Positions 44,915-53,632 of a stretch of 64,000 bases of DNA are shown here, piece by piece; position 1 is the stretch's first letter, and the number at the start of each line of letters is the position of its first letter. A program made the position numbers and the translations under genes. The notes under the pieces are model-generated. The model was not told where the DNA came from. It did no database searches and saw only the letters and a program-made list of their open reading frames with translations. This DNA comes from Campylobacterota bacterium (lineage in GTDB: Bacteria; Campylobacterota; Campylobacteria; Campylobacterales; Thiovulaceae), in the NCBI GenBank assembly GCA_030152305.1, contig JASKOM010000004.1:1-64000 (forward strand), in the 5' to 3' direction.

Positions 44915-45829
44915 TCAGCTCTCTAGCAAAAACTCAAACAAAGTATTTTTGAATTGGAGTTGCTGTTTTGCGGTTGTGATGTAAGGTTCAAAAGCGATTT
45001 CGATCGTTCCGAGTTGCTGTTTGACGATCTGAAAAATTTGTTTATATGGAGTTTCGTTTAACATTTCATCTTCGATAACTCGTTGAGCTATTAATTCGCA
45101 AGAGCTAATAACTGTCAAGTTTTCGATGTCCAATTCGTTTCGGAGATTAAACTGTTTTTCGAATTTTTGTAAATCTTCGTCGTTTAATTCAATGTCATAA
45201 TCCGAAAGATGATCTTTTAATTTGCTGAAGTCTTTATTTGTTTTGATCAAGCCAAGTTTTCTATAAATCTCAATTGTGAAAATCGAATAATAACGATCAG
45301 CATTTTGACTTCCCTGCGATTTTGCATAAGCGACAAACTTCTTAATTGTGTCGGTAAATAATCGACGAATTGTTTTTCCATCAAGCCGTGTTCTTACAAG
45401 ATTGTAATGCTTACATTGTTTCTGAAATTTTTTGATTTCGTGTTCAACGGCTATTTTGATTCTTTGCTCGACGGCTTGTTCAATTCTTAAGTTGCAATGT
45501 TCTTTTTCAACTTTGAGAAAATATTCACGAACCTCATCGCCTTTATCTGTTTTACTAATCAAAGCAATAGACTTAGCAATTTCGACAGTAATAAGATACT
45601 CAATCGATGGTCTTCCTCCTAGAGTTGGGTTTTCCCCCTTTGGGGGGAAAACCTTATGAAGCACCATATAATGGACATCCTGCTTAAGTCCAGTTCGTTC
45701 TATTTGATCTTTAATCCAATCAGAAAAGTCTTTCTTCACACTTAAAAACTTGTACAAATCTCTCGCCGAAATTACATTTTGTTCCTGTTCCCCAATTTTT
45801 TGAGGCAATATTTTTACGATTTCTGTCAT
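44915..45829 (-). CDS. AntA/AntB-type phage antirepressor with P63C domain
   Basis: 304 residues. The N-terminal AntA/B domain has VISARDLYKFLSVKKDFSDW, IKDQIERTGLKQDVHY and the IEYLITVEIAKSIALISKTD helix. A charged linker leads to the P63C domain (about 150-290) with RRLFTDTIKKFVAY and YYSIFTIEIYRKLGLI. Such proteins regulate prophages or integrated elements. No repressor or phage structural gene is nearby, so it is probably a relic or a free regulator. A long structured region (45889-45993) lies upstream. Its last 41 bp are repeated at the end of the R-M methylase. Confidence 0.78.
   Translation of the reverse strand: MTEIVKILPQKIGEQEQNVISARDLYKFLSVKKDFSDWIKDQIERTGLKQDVHYMVLHKVFPPKGENPTLGGRPSIEYLITVEIAKSIALISKTDKGDEVREYFLKVEKEHCNLRIEQAVEQRIKIAVEHEIKKFQKQCKHYNLVRTRLDGKTIRRLFTDTIKKFVAYAKSQGSQNADRYYSIFTIEIYRKLGLIKTNKDFSKLKDHLSDYDIELNDEDLQKFEKQFNLRNELDIENLTVISSCELIAQRVIEDEMLNETPYKQIFQIVKQQLGTIEIAFEPYITTAKQQLQFKNTLFEFLLES
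44924..44964. repeat. 41-bp direct repeat, copy in the P63C gene 3' end
   Basis: Partner of 41287-41327. In both copies it encodes a protein C-terminus reading FKNTLFEFLL. Confidence 0.75.
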
Positions 45830-45888
45830 TTTCGTTTGGTAATTTATTGAATTAAAATAAATTTTTTTGCTGAAGAATCATCTGAAAG

Positions 45889-45993
45889 TTACCAAGTTTC
45901 AAGGTGAAATTCTTCAAAATTTACTTCAAAAAGGCTTTCCAATCTTACGACTCGAAAGCTAGAATTTACACCTTAGGCACTTGGTAAGCCTTT
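45889..45993 (-). promoter_or_regulatory. Structured leader with two competing stems upstream of the antirepressor
   Basis: Long stem: TTACCAAGT (45889-45897) with ACTTGGTAA (45979-45987), continued inward by AAGGTG+AAATTC (45901-45912) with its complement (45962-45974). Competing stem: AAAGGCTT (45930-45937) with AAGCCTTT (45986-45993), which shares bases 45986-45987 and crosses the first. Read toward the gene (minus strand), the second stem is followed by a T run. An attenuator-like switch or a small RNA is possible. The spacer 45830-46148 holds no protein gene. Confidence 0.4.
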
Positions 45994-46110
45994 GTGAAAT
46001 AAACTTAAAACAAATAAATTATAAATTTTTATTTGAATTGTAGCATTTTATGTTTTTTGTTTTGTAACTAAATTCATCTTTTTGACTCTTGTATTTCATG
46101 TAAAAATTAG

Positions 46111-46131
46111 ATCCCGAAACAAATTTGGGAT
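46111..46131. repeat. Dispersed hairpin, ATCCCGAA type, second copy
   Basis: ATCCCGAA, ACAAA, TTTGGGAT: the same design and flanks as 7080-7100, with one G-T pair. Lies 18 bp past the stop codon of the arsC-type gene and could be its terminator. Confidence 0.5.
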
Positions 46132-46148
46132 GAAAGATGTTATTTTAA

Positions 46149-46556
46149 TTATGAATTGGATATAAAATTATCAACTTCTTTTATTAATCGCTCATTCATT
46201 TCTAGCCATAATTCTTCAAATACAGCAAAATCTTTTCCATCTGGATCTTCAAAACCAACATGTATTTTTTTTACAGGTTTTGGAAAAATAGGACAAGTTT
46301 CTTTTGCACCGTCGCAAACTGTAATAACTAGATCAAAATCGATGTTAAAAATATCATTAATATTTTTTGAATAAAAATTATCGTTCCATGCATTGTTTTG
46401 TTGCAAAATTTTTTTTGCATTTGCATTTATTTTACCGCTTGGTTTCGTTCCAGCACTTTTTACTTCTAATAAATTATTAAATTGTTGATTTAAAAGTCCT
46501 TCAGCCATAATAGATCTACAGCTGTTGCCTGTGCATAAAATTAAAATTTGTTTCAT
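46149..46556 (-). CDS. arsC: Low-molecular-weight phosphatase / thioredoxin-type arsenate reductase
   Basis: 135 residues. The P-loop CTGNSCRS has the nucleophile Cys 8 and Cys 13; Cys 81 and Cys 88 in VCDGAKETCP correspond to the redox cascade cysteines of the thioredoxin-linked ArsC (Cys 10, 82, 89 in Staphylococcus). GFEDPDGKDFAVFEE holds the general-acid Asp region. All three catalytic cysteines being present favours arsenate reduction over tyrosine phosphatase activity. No arsB or arsR is adjacent, so it may work with transporters elsewhere. Confidence 0.82.
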   Translation of the reverse strand: MKQILILCTGNSCRSIMAEGLLNQQFNNLLEVKSAGTKPSGKINANAKKILQQNNAWNDNFYSKNINDIFNIDFDLVITVCDGAKETCPIFPKPVKKIHVGFEDPDGKDFAVFEELWLEMNERLIKEVDNFISNS

Positions 46557-46785
46557 TAAATTTTACCTATTTATATAATTATTTGTTGATATTTTAACAA
46601 AGGTTAAATAACAAAATGGATACGATAATTTTCTATTTTTATTATAAAAATATATATCGAATTAATAATCTATTTTTTTTTTGATAAAATTCGAGATACT
46701 GGTTATTTTCAGAAAAAATTAAATGAGTAAATTATTTACTTAAAATAATAATTTTTGAATATAGCAAATAAGCACGGAGAATTTT

Positions 46786-49700
46786 GTGATTAATAATCTT
46801 CAATCAATGTTCAAAGATAATTGTGGCTTTGGACTTATAGCAAATATTAAAAATAAAGCTTCACATAAAAATCTACAAGATGCAATAATTGCCCTTGAAA
46901 GAATGATGCATCGTGGAGCTGTTGCCGCTGATGGCAAAACTGGAGATGGAAGTGGATTACTTCTATCTATGCCACATGAATTTATGAATAAGATTGCCAA
47001 AAAAAATGGCATTGAATTACCAAGTCAATATTCGATAGCTATGCTATTTTTTAAAGATGATTCTAAAATAAATAAATTTAGTGAAATATGTGAAAAGAAT
47101 GATTTAAAAATTATTCTTCAACGAGATGTTCCAATCGATATTAATGCTCTTGGTGAAGAAGCTAAAAAAAGTTTGCCTAATATTAGACAAATTTTTATCG
47201 TTCCAAATTCGATTATGGCAACAAAACGATTTTCGGCTTTACAATATTTGGCTCGTCGAGAAACTGAATTATTATTCGAAAGCGATCGAGATTTTTATAT
47301 TTCTAGTTTTTCGAGTGATACGATTTCGTATAAAGGGCTTGTAATGCCAACTCATATTCGAGAATTTTTTAAAGATTTAAATGACAAAGATTTTAAAATA
47401 TCTTTTGCTCTTTTTCATCAAAGATTTTCTACGAATACACTTCCGCAATGGCGACTTTCTCAACCGTTTAGAAATATTGCACATAACGGTGAAATCAATT
47501 CTGTAACAGGAAATCGAGTAAATGTAAAAATTAAAACTGAAAATATTACGAGTGAAGTTTTTAGTGACGAAGAATTACAACGAATTTTGCCAGTTATTCA
47601 AGATGGCGGATCAGACAGTGCCTCGTTAGATAATTTCTTAGAATTTTTATTAATTAACGGTGTTGATTTTTTCAAAGCAGTTCGAACTATTATTCCAGCT
47701 CCTTGGCAAAATGCACCTTCGATTGATGCAAAAATGAGAGCTTATTACGAATATCGAAGCACATTTTTTGAAGCTTGGGATGGACCAGCGGCTTTAAGTG
47801 TTACAGATGGTAGATATATCGCCACGATTCTTGACCGAAACGGTTTGAGACCAGCAAAATATATTATCACAAATGATGATACTTTTTTAGTTTCTTCTGA
47901 ATACGGTGTTATGGACATCGCTGATGAAAATATTCGCGAACGAGGTCGCTTACAAAGTGGTCAAATGATCGGTCTTGATTTAAAATTTGGTCGAATTTTA
48001 AAAAATAACGAGATTAACGAATATTTAAAAAATGCTAAAAATTATATGGACTGGATTAACGATAATATGATCTATGTTCAAGAGCATATTCATGAACAAA
48101 GTTGCGATGATAATAAATGTTCTAATAATTTATCAGAAAAACAGAGATATTTTAATATTACTCATGAAGTTCTTGAACAAGTTATCGAACCAATGTATAA
48201 AGATGGCAAAGAAGCCGTCGGTTCAATGGGCGATGACACTCCGATGGCTGTTTTTTCTGATCAAAACAGAAGTTTTTCTGATTATTTCAGACAAAAATTT
48301 GCTCAAGTAACAAATCCACCAATCGATCCAATTCGTGAAAAAGTCGTTATGAGTTTAAATACTGGTTTCGGTCAAGTATTTAATATTTTAAATGAAACTG
48401 TTGATAATGCAAGACGAATAAAATCGACAACTCCGATATTAACTCGCGATCGTTTAAATGTTGTTTTATCATTTGGACAACCGCGAAATCCACGATTTGA
48501 TCCTATTTATAAAAATAGAACTTATTCGATCGTCATGAAAAAAGATCTAAAAAGTTCTCTCGAAAATTTGATCGATAAAATTATTCTTGATGTTAAAAAT
48601 GATGGAATTAGATTTGTCGTTTTATCAGATATTGATGTTAGTTCTGAATTTGCAACTATTCCGATGCTTTTAGCCGTTGGAAGATTAAATATTAGATTAC
48701 TCGAAAATAAACTTAGACATCTTGTTTCGATTATCACAGTTTCTGGTGAAGTTCATGATTCTCATGGAATTGCAACATTGATTGGCTACGGTGCAACTGC
48801 GGTTTATCCATATTTGTTATTTTCAACTGTTCATGAGCGAGTAATTAGCACAGGTAAAAAATCAGCAAATAACGAATGCAAAGAAAGCATAAAATCAGTC
48901 GTTACGGCTCTTAATAGTGGCTTATTAAAAATAATGTCAAAAATGGGTATTTCAACTGTTGCTTCATATCGAAATTCATCTTTATTCGATATTATCGGGC
49001 TTTCTGATGAAGTTTCTCGAGAATGTTTCCCAGATTCTGATAACCTCATCGGCGGATTAAATTATTCAGATATCGAAAAACGAATTAAAAAAGCACATCG
49101 AGAAGCATTTAATAATTCGACTCAAAGAATTTATCCTCTTGATATGGGCGGTTTTTATAAATATTTATATGGCAAAGAATATCACGATTTTTCACCTTCT
49201 GTAATTCATGCAATTCACAAAGGAGCTGAAGGTCGAGGTTTTGATGATCTTCGAGAAATGCTACACGGTCGAGGTCTTAAATTTATTCGAGATTTCTTTA
49301 AATTCAATTCTGATCGAGAAGCGATTTCGATCGATGAGGTCGAATCAAAAGAAGCAATTTTCAAAAGATTTGTTTCGGCTGCAATGAGTTTAGGATCTAT
49401 TTCACCAGAAGCACACGAAGCAATGGCGGAAGCAATGAATACTATTGGAGGACAATCGAATTCTGGAGAAGGCGGTGAAGCACGAGAACGATTCAGAACG
49501 ATTAAAAATAGCAAAATAAAACAGGTTGCTTCAGGTCGATTCGGTGTTACACCTGAATATTTACGAAGTGCCGAAGAGATTCAAATCAAAGTAGCACAAG
49601 GTGCAAAACCGGGTGAAGGTGGTCAATTACCTGGACATAAAGTTACTGCATTAATTGCTCAACTTCGATATACAACACCAGGGGTAACTTTAATTTCACC

Positions 49701-51210
49701 TCCACCTCATCATGATATTTATTCGATTGAAGATCTTGCTCAATTAATTTTCGATTTAAAACAAGTTAATCCTGAAGCTAGAATTTCTGTTAAATTAGTT
49801 TCGACTGCTGGAGTTGGAACAATTGCATCAGGAGTTGCAAAAGCTTATGCCGACAAAATTATTATTTCTGGTAGCGACGGCGGAACTGGTGCGGCACCAT
49901 TAACAAGTATTAAATTTGCTGGAAATCCATGGGAAATCGGTTTAAGTGAAGCTCATAATTCATTAAAAGCAAACGGTTTAAGATCACTTGTTGAACTTCA
50001 AACAGATGGCGGTTTAAAAACTGGACTTGATGTCGTCAAAGCAACAATGCTCGGAGCTGAAAGTTTTGGTTTTGGAACTTCTGTTTTAACGATTCTCGGT
50101 TGCAAAATTTTACGAGTTTGTCATTTAAATAAATGTTCAGTCGGAATTGCAACTCAAGATGAACGATTACGAAGTGAATTCTATGTCGGAACTGTCGAAA
50201 AAATTATTAAATTTTTTAATTTTATTGCTGACGATATTCGAATAATTCTTGCAACACTTGGCTATAAATCTCTTGGCGAAATCGTTGGACGAAGCGATTT
50301 ATTAAAAATTATCGATGATAAATTTGCTGAAAAATTTGATTTCTCGAAAATTTTAATGAGACTAGATGGTGTAGATACTTGTCAATATAAACATAATGAA
50401 CCTTTTGATGACAATACTTTTGAAAAAGAGATTCTCGCTGAAATAAAAAATACGATTCAAAATCCTGCTGATAGCATTGTTGTTAATCACGAAATATCAA
50501 ATGTTAATCGAAGTTTTGGAGCGAGAATTTCTGGTGAAATTGCGAAATATTACGGCGATGCTGGACTTCCAGATGGCACAATCAAAATTAAATTAAACGG
50601 AACAGCTGGTCAATCACTTGGAGCATTTTTAATTAAAGGTGTTTCGATTTATTTAAAAGGTGTTGCCAATGATTATGTCGGTAAAGGTATGCACGGCGGA
50701 CAAATTATTATTTCATCTGAACTTCAAGGTTCAAATTATTCGTCATTAGGAAACACATGTTTATACGGAGCAACTGGCGGAAAATTATATGCATCTGGAA
50801 GCACAGGCGAACGATTTGCAGTTAGAAACTCTGGAGCAATTGCCGTCGTCGAAGGAACTGGTGATCATGCTTGTGAATATATGACTGGTGGAATCGTTTG
50901 TGTTCTTGGACAAACTGGATTGAATTTTGGAGCTGGAATGACTGGTGGAGTTGCATTTATTTATGACAAACACCGAAGATTTATCGAAAACATGAATCAA
51001 GAATTAATTCAAGCTTTACGAATTGACACAGACGAAACAAACGAAGCGAGACATTATTTAAAACGGCTTTTAAAAGATTACTTTAACGAAACTGGAAGCA
51101 AAGTTGCAAAACAGATCCTTGATGATTTCAGAACAGAAATCAGATATTTTTGGCTTGTTCAACCTAAAAACATGAAAAAATTAATTCTCAATCCAGGTGA
51201 TGGCGACTAA
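46786..51210 (+). CDS. gltB: Glutamate synthase, large (alpha) subunit
   Basis: Transfers the amide nitrogen of glutamine to 2-oxoglutarate. 1474 residues. A 12-residue propeptide precedes the catalytic Cys 13 (DNCGFGLIA) of the class II amidotransferase domain. The central domain, the FMN-binding synthase domain (GGQSNSGEGGEARERF, then SGSDGGTGAAPLTSIKFAG), the 3Fe-4S cysteines in CKILRVCHLNKC and the C-terminal GXGXG beta-helix (GMHGGQIII, GATGGKLYASGSTGERF) follow in normal order. The start is GTG with GGAG upstream. gltD is not in the window. Two GATGAGGT octamers (49043-49050, 49333-49340) are inside. The last 4 codons plus 80 bp are duplicated at 53399. Confidence 0.97.
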   Translation: MINNLQSMFKDNCGFGLIANIKNKASHKNLQDAIIALERMMHRGAVAADGKTGDGSGLLLSMPHEFMNKIAKKNGIELPSQYSIAMLFFKDDSKINKFSEICEKNDLKIILQRDVPIDINALGEEAKKSLPNIRQIFIVPNSIMATKRFSALQYLARRETELLFESDRDFYISSFSSDTISYKGLVMPTHIREFFKDLNDKDFKISFALFHQRFSTNTLPQWRLSQPFRNIAHNGEINSVTGNRVNVKIKTENITSEVFSDEELQRILPVIQDGGSDSASLDNFLEFLLINGVDFFKAVRTIIPAPWQNAPSIDAKMRAYYEYRSTFFEAWDGPAALSVTDGRYIATILDRNGLRPAKYIITNDDTFLVSSEYGVMDIADENIRERGRLQSGQMIGLDLKFGRILKNNEINEYLKNAKNYMDWINDNMIYVQEHIHEQSCDDNKCSNNLSEKQRYFNITHEVLEQVIEPMYKDGKEAVGSMGDDTPMAVFSDQNRSFSDYFRQKFAQVTNPPIDPIREKVVMSLNTGFGQVFNILNETVDNARRIKSTTPILTRDRLNVVLSFGQPRNPRFDPIYKNRTYSIVMKKDLKSSLENLIDKIILDVKNDGIRFVVLSDIDVSSEFATIPMLLAVGRLNIRLLENKLRHLVSIITVSGEVHDSHGIATLIGYGATAVYPYLLFSTVHERVISTGKKSANNECKESIKSVVTALNSGLLKIMSKMGISTVASYRNSSLFDIIGLSDEVSRECFPDSDNLIGGLNYSDIEKRIKKAHREAFNNSTQRIYPLDMGGFYKYLYGKEYHDFSPSVIHAIHKGAEGRGFDDLREMLHGRGLKFIRDFFKFNSDREAISIDEVESKEAIFKRFVSAAMSLGSISPEAHEAMAEAMNTIGGQSNSGEGGEARERFRTIKNSKIKQVASGRFGVTPEYLRSAEEIQIKVAQGAKPGEGGQLPGHKVTALIAQLRYTTPGVTLISPPPHHDIYSIEDLAQLIFDLKQVNPEARISVKLVSTAGVGTIASGVAKAYADKIIISGSDGGTGAAPLTSIKFAGNPWEIGLSEAHNSLKANGLRSLVELQTDGGLKTGLDVVKATMLGAESFGFGTSVLTILGCKILRVCHLNKCSVGIATQDERLRSEFYVGTVEKIIKFFNFIADDIRIILATLGYKSLGEIVGRSDLLKIIDDKFAEKFDFSKILMRLDGVDTCQYKHNEPFDDNTFEKEILAEIKNTIQNPADSIVVNHEISNVNRSFGARISGEIAKYYGDAGLPDGTIKIKLNGTAGQSLGAFLIKGVSIYLKGVANDYVGKGMHGGQIIISSELQGSNYSSLGNTCLYGATGGKLYASGSTGERFAVRNSGAIAVVEGTGDHACEYMTGGIVCVLGQTGLNFGAGMTGGVAFIYDKHRRFIENMNQELIQALRIDTDETNEARHYLKRLLKDYFNETGSKVAKQILDDFRTEIRYFWLVQPKNMKKLILNPGDGD

Positions 51211-51292
51211 GCCGAAAAAACTTTTTCTACATTTTTCTCACTTAACTAACTATTGATTGAACAGTCAAAATAAAAATTGGCTGTTCGAACTT
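51199..51292. repeat. 94-bp direct repeat of the gltB 3' end and terminator, copy 1
   Basis: Contains the gltB stop and the hairpin GAACAGTCAA/TTGGCTGTTC (one G-T pair), the gltB terminator. It matches 53399-53492 at 92 of 94 positions by eye. Confidence 0.9.
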
Positions 51293-51322
51293 CAAAAAAA
51301 TAAAATAATCTAAAAGGTTCTT

Positions 51323-52781
51323 ATGTTATTTAATTCTGACGAATTTATCTTTTTATTTTTGCCAATAATGTTTATTGGTTATTTTTATCTTACTTCAAAA
51401 AAATTAATTTTGGGAAGTAAAATTTGGCTTGTAGCTGGAAGTCTTTTCTTTTATAGTTGGTGGAATATTATTTACTTGCCACTTTTTCTTTTTTCTATTT
51501 TTGTGAATTTTTTTATTGGACAAAAGATAAACTTAAAAATAGCTGAAAGTAGGGGGGGTAAAATATATTTAATTACAGGAATAGTTTTTAATATATTATT
51601 ACTTGCATTTTATAAATATACAGATTTTTTAATCGAAAACTACAATGGAATTTTTGGATCAGATGTTCCTCTTCAAAATATAATTTTGCCTCTCGGCATA
51701 AGTTTTTTTACTTTTACACAAATTGCTTATCTTGTTGATAGTTATAAAGGCTATGTAAAAGAAACAAAATTAATAAATTATTTGCTTTTTGTTACATATT
51801 TTCCTCATCTTTTGGCTGATCCAATTTTACATCACAGCGAAATGATGCCTCAATTTGATTATATTAAAAACTATGTCAAAAATTACAAAAATATAGCAAT
51901 AGGATTATTTTTATTTAGTATTGGACTTTTTAAAAAAGTTGTTATCGCAGATACATTTTCAACTTGGGCAAATGCAGGATTTGACACAGCTATAACATTA
52001 AACTTTTTTGAAGCTTGGGCAACGAGTCTTTCTTATACATTTCAACTTTATTTCGATTTTTCTGGTTATACAGATATGGCAATAGGAATTTCTTTATTTT
52101 TTAATATTAAATTACCAATAAATTTTAATAGTCCATATCAAGCCCTTGATATTCAAGATTTCTGGAGAAGATGGCATATAACTTTATCAAGATTTTTACG
52201 AGATTACATTTATATTCCTCTTGGTGGCAATCGTTTATCAAAACTTAGAACATATTCTAATTTATTTGCTGTGTTTTTAATTGGCGGAATTTGGCATGGT
52301 GCAAGTTGGATGTTTGTAATTTGGGGAGCAATGCATGGTTTTGCAATAGTTATTCATAGAATTTGGAATGAACTTGGCTTTAAATTAAATAAATATTTGG
52401 CTTGGTTTATAACATTTAATTTTATAAATATAACTTGGATATTTTTCAGAGCAAAAGATTTAGCAAGTGCTGAAAAAGTGCTTAGTGGAATGTTTGGATT
52501 TGGTGGAATTGCACTTCCACAATTTTTGGCTTTAAAATTAGCATTTTTGACAAAATACGGTGTTACTTTTGGAACTTGGCTTGGGAAAGATTGAAGGCAA
52601 CATATTTACACTATTTTGGCTTCTAGCTGGATTTATCCTTATCTTACTTTTCAAAAATTCACATCAATGGGGAAAAGATTTTAAAGCAAATAAATTTTAT
52701 TTAGTAGCCCAGATAGTTTTATTATTCACCGCTTTATCACTACTTAATAAAGCATCAGAATTTTTATATTTCAATTTTTAG
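51323..52781 (+). pseudogene. algI: MBOAT O-acyltransferase, AlgI-like, broken by a single-base frameshift
   Basis: The first frame (51323-52594, 423 residues) has the MBOAT pattern: LGISFFTFTQIAYLVDSY, the FSGYTDMAIGISLFF loop, FWRRWHITLSRFLRDYIYIP and the catalytic His of GGIWHGASW. It then stops, while the rest (EGNIFTLFWLLAGFILIL...) continues in the next frame to 52781. The shift lies at CTTGGGAAAGATTG (about 52577-52590): removing one base restores LGKIEGN. AlgI-type proteins move acetyl groups across the membrane to polysaccharides. A G7 run at 51552-51558 is in frame. It may be a true mutation, phase variation or an assembly error. Confidence 0.75.
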
Positions 52782-52788
52782 GATCAAT

Positions 52789-53330
52789 ATGAAAACAAAA
52801 AAATACTTAAAAATTATTTTTCTTATGATTGGAATATTTATAGGATTTCATTTTGCTATTTGGAATTTATTAACTAAAAAAGTTTTCGAGCCTAAAGACA
52901 ACACCAATGTTGGTGATTTAGGGAAAATATCCTATTTACAAAAATCTTTCTTTTTAAGAGAAAACAAGCAGGAGCTAAGTGAAAAACATTTAGATTATCA
53001 AAAAAACTTAAAGGTAGATGTTTTAACTATTGGTGACTCCTTTTCAAATGGTGGTGCAGGTGGAATGAATAAATTTTATCAAGACTATATATCAACGAAT
53101 CAAAATTTGAAAGTTATGAATATTCAACCTTCTTTAGCTGGATTTATAGTTACCCGAAAAGTAATTTTTTTGAAATTCTACGAAAGAAAGATAAACAATA
53201 TGAATTTATAGATACAAAATTAATTCTTGAACAAATGATAGATAATAATATTACAGATGTTTATTATTCTGATGATACACATTGGAGTTGGAAAGCAAGT
53301 AAAGAGATATTCTCAAAAATTAAATTTTAA
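52789..53330 (+). pseudogene. AlgJ/SGNH-like acetyltransferase, broken and internally shortened
   Basis: The first frame (52789-53211) has an N-terminal membrane anchor and VLTIGDSFSNGGAGG, the SGNH GDS block. After a one-base shift in the A run at 53156-53160 the other frame reads NFFEILRKKDKQYEFIDTK and DVYYSDDTHWSWKASKEI, the catalytic D-x-x-H block, to the TAA at 53328-53330. The joined product would be about 180 residues, far shorter than AlgJ (over 300), so a central part is missing too. Pairs with the preceding algI as a decayed polysaccharide-acetylation unit. Confidence 0.65.
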
Positions 53331-53398
53331 ATGTATCTTGAAAAGATACACAAACATAATTAATTCACATAGTCTTTTTGAAATATTAATTTAATCAT

Positions 53399-53492
53399 GA
53401 TGGCGACTAAGCCGAAAAAACTTTTTCTACATTTTTCTCACTTAACTAACTATTAATTGAACAGTCAAAATAAAAATTGACTGTTCGAACTT
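53399..53492. repeat. 94-bp direct repeat of the gltB 3' end and terminator, copy 2
   Basis: Partner of 51199-51292; here the hairpin GAACAGTCAA/TTGACTGTTC is perfect. It begins mid-codon of the former gltB end with no gltB sequence before it. Confidence 0.9.
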
Positions 53493-53520
53493 TATTTATT
53501 TTTTAAATTTTGATACAACT

Positions 53521-53526
53521 TATAAT
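53521..53526 (+). promoter_or_regulatory. Probable -10 box of the rhodanese-molybdoenzyme operon
   Basis: TATAAT about 105 bp before the rhodanese ATG, with T-rich sequence upstream; the first promoter-like site after the gltB terminator copy. Confidence 0.4.
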
Positions 53527-53632
53527 CTCACAATATATAAATTATCGTTTTTACTTTTCATGAAACTAACTTTTTTGATACAATTCATTTAACTCACCTA
53601 AAATCTCTTAAAGAAGGAAAGGATCGAAGTTG

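Larger units (their letters stand above)
51199..53492. mobile_element. Decayed acetylation cassette bracketed by gltB 3'-end copies
   Basis: A broken algI-like and a broken algJ-like gene lie between the two 94-bp repeats. Arginine codons lean to AGA and there is no octamer. No recombinase gene is present. It could be excised by recombination between the repeats. Confidence 0.6.

Noticed and set aside
52560-52781. Separate small membrane protein
   Set aside because: It continues the AlgI-like protein in another frame; a single-base shift joins them.
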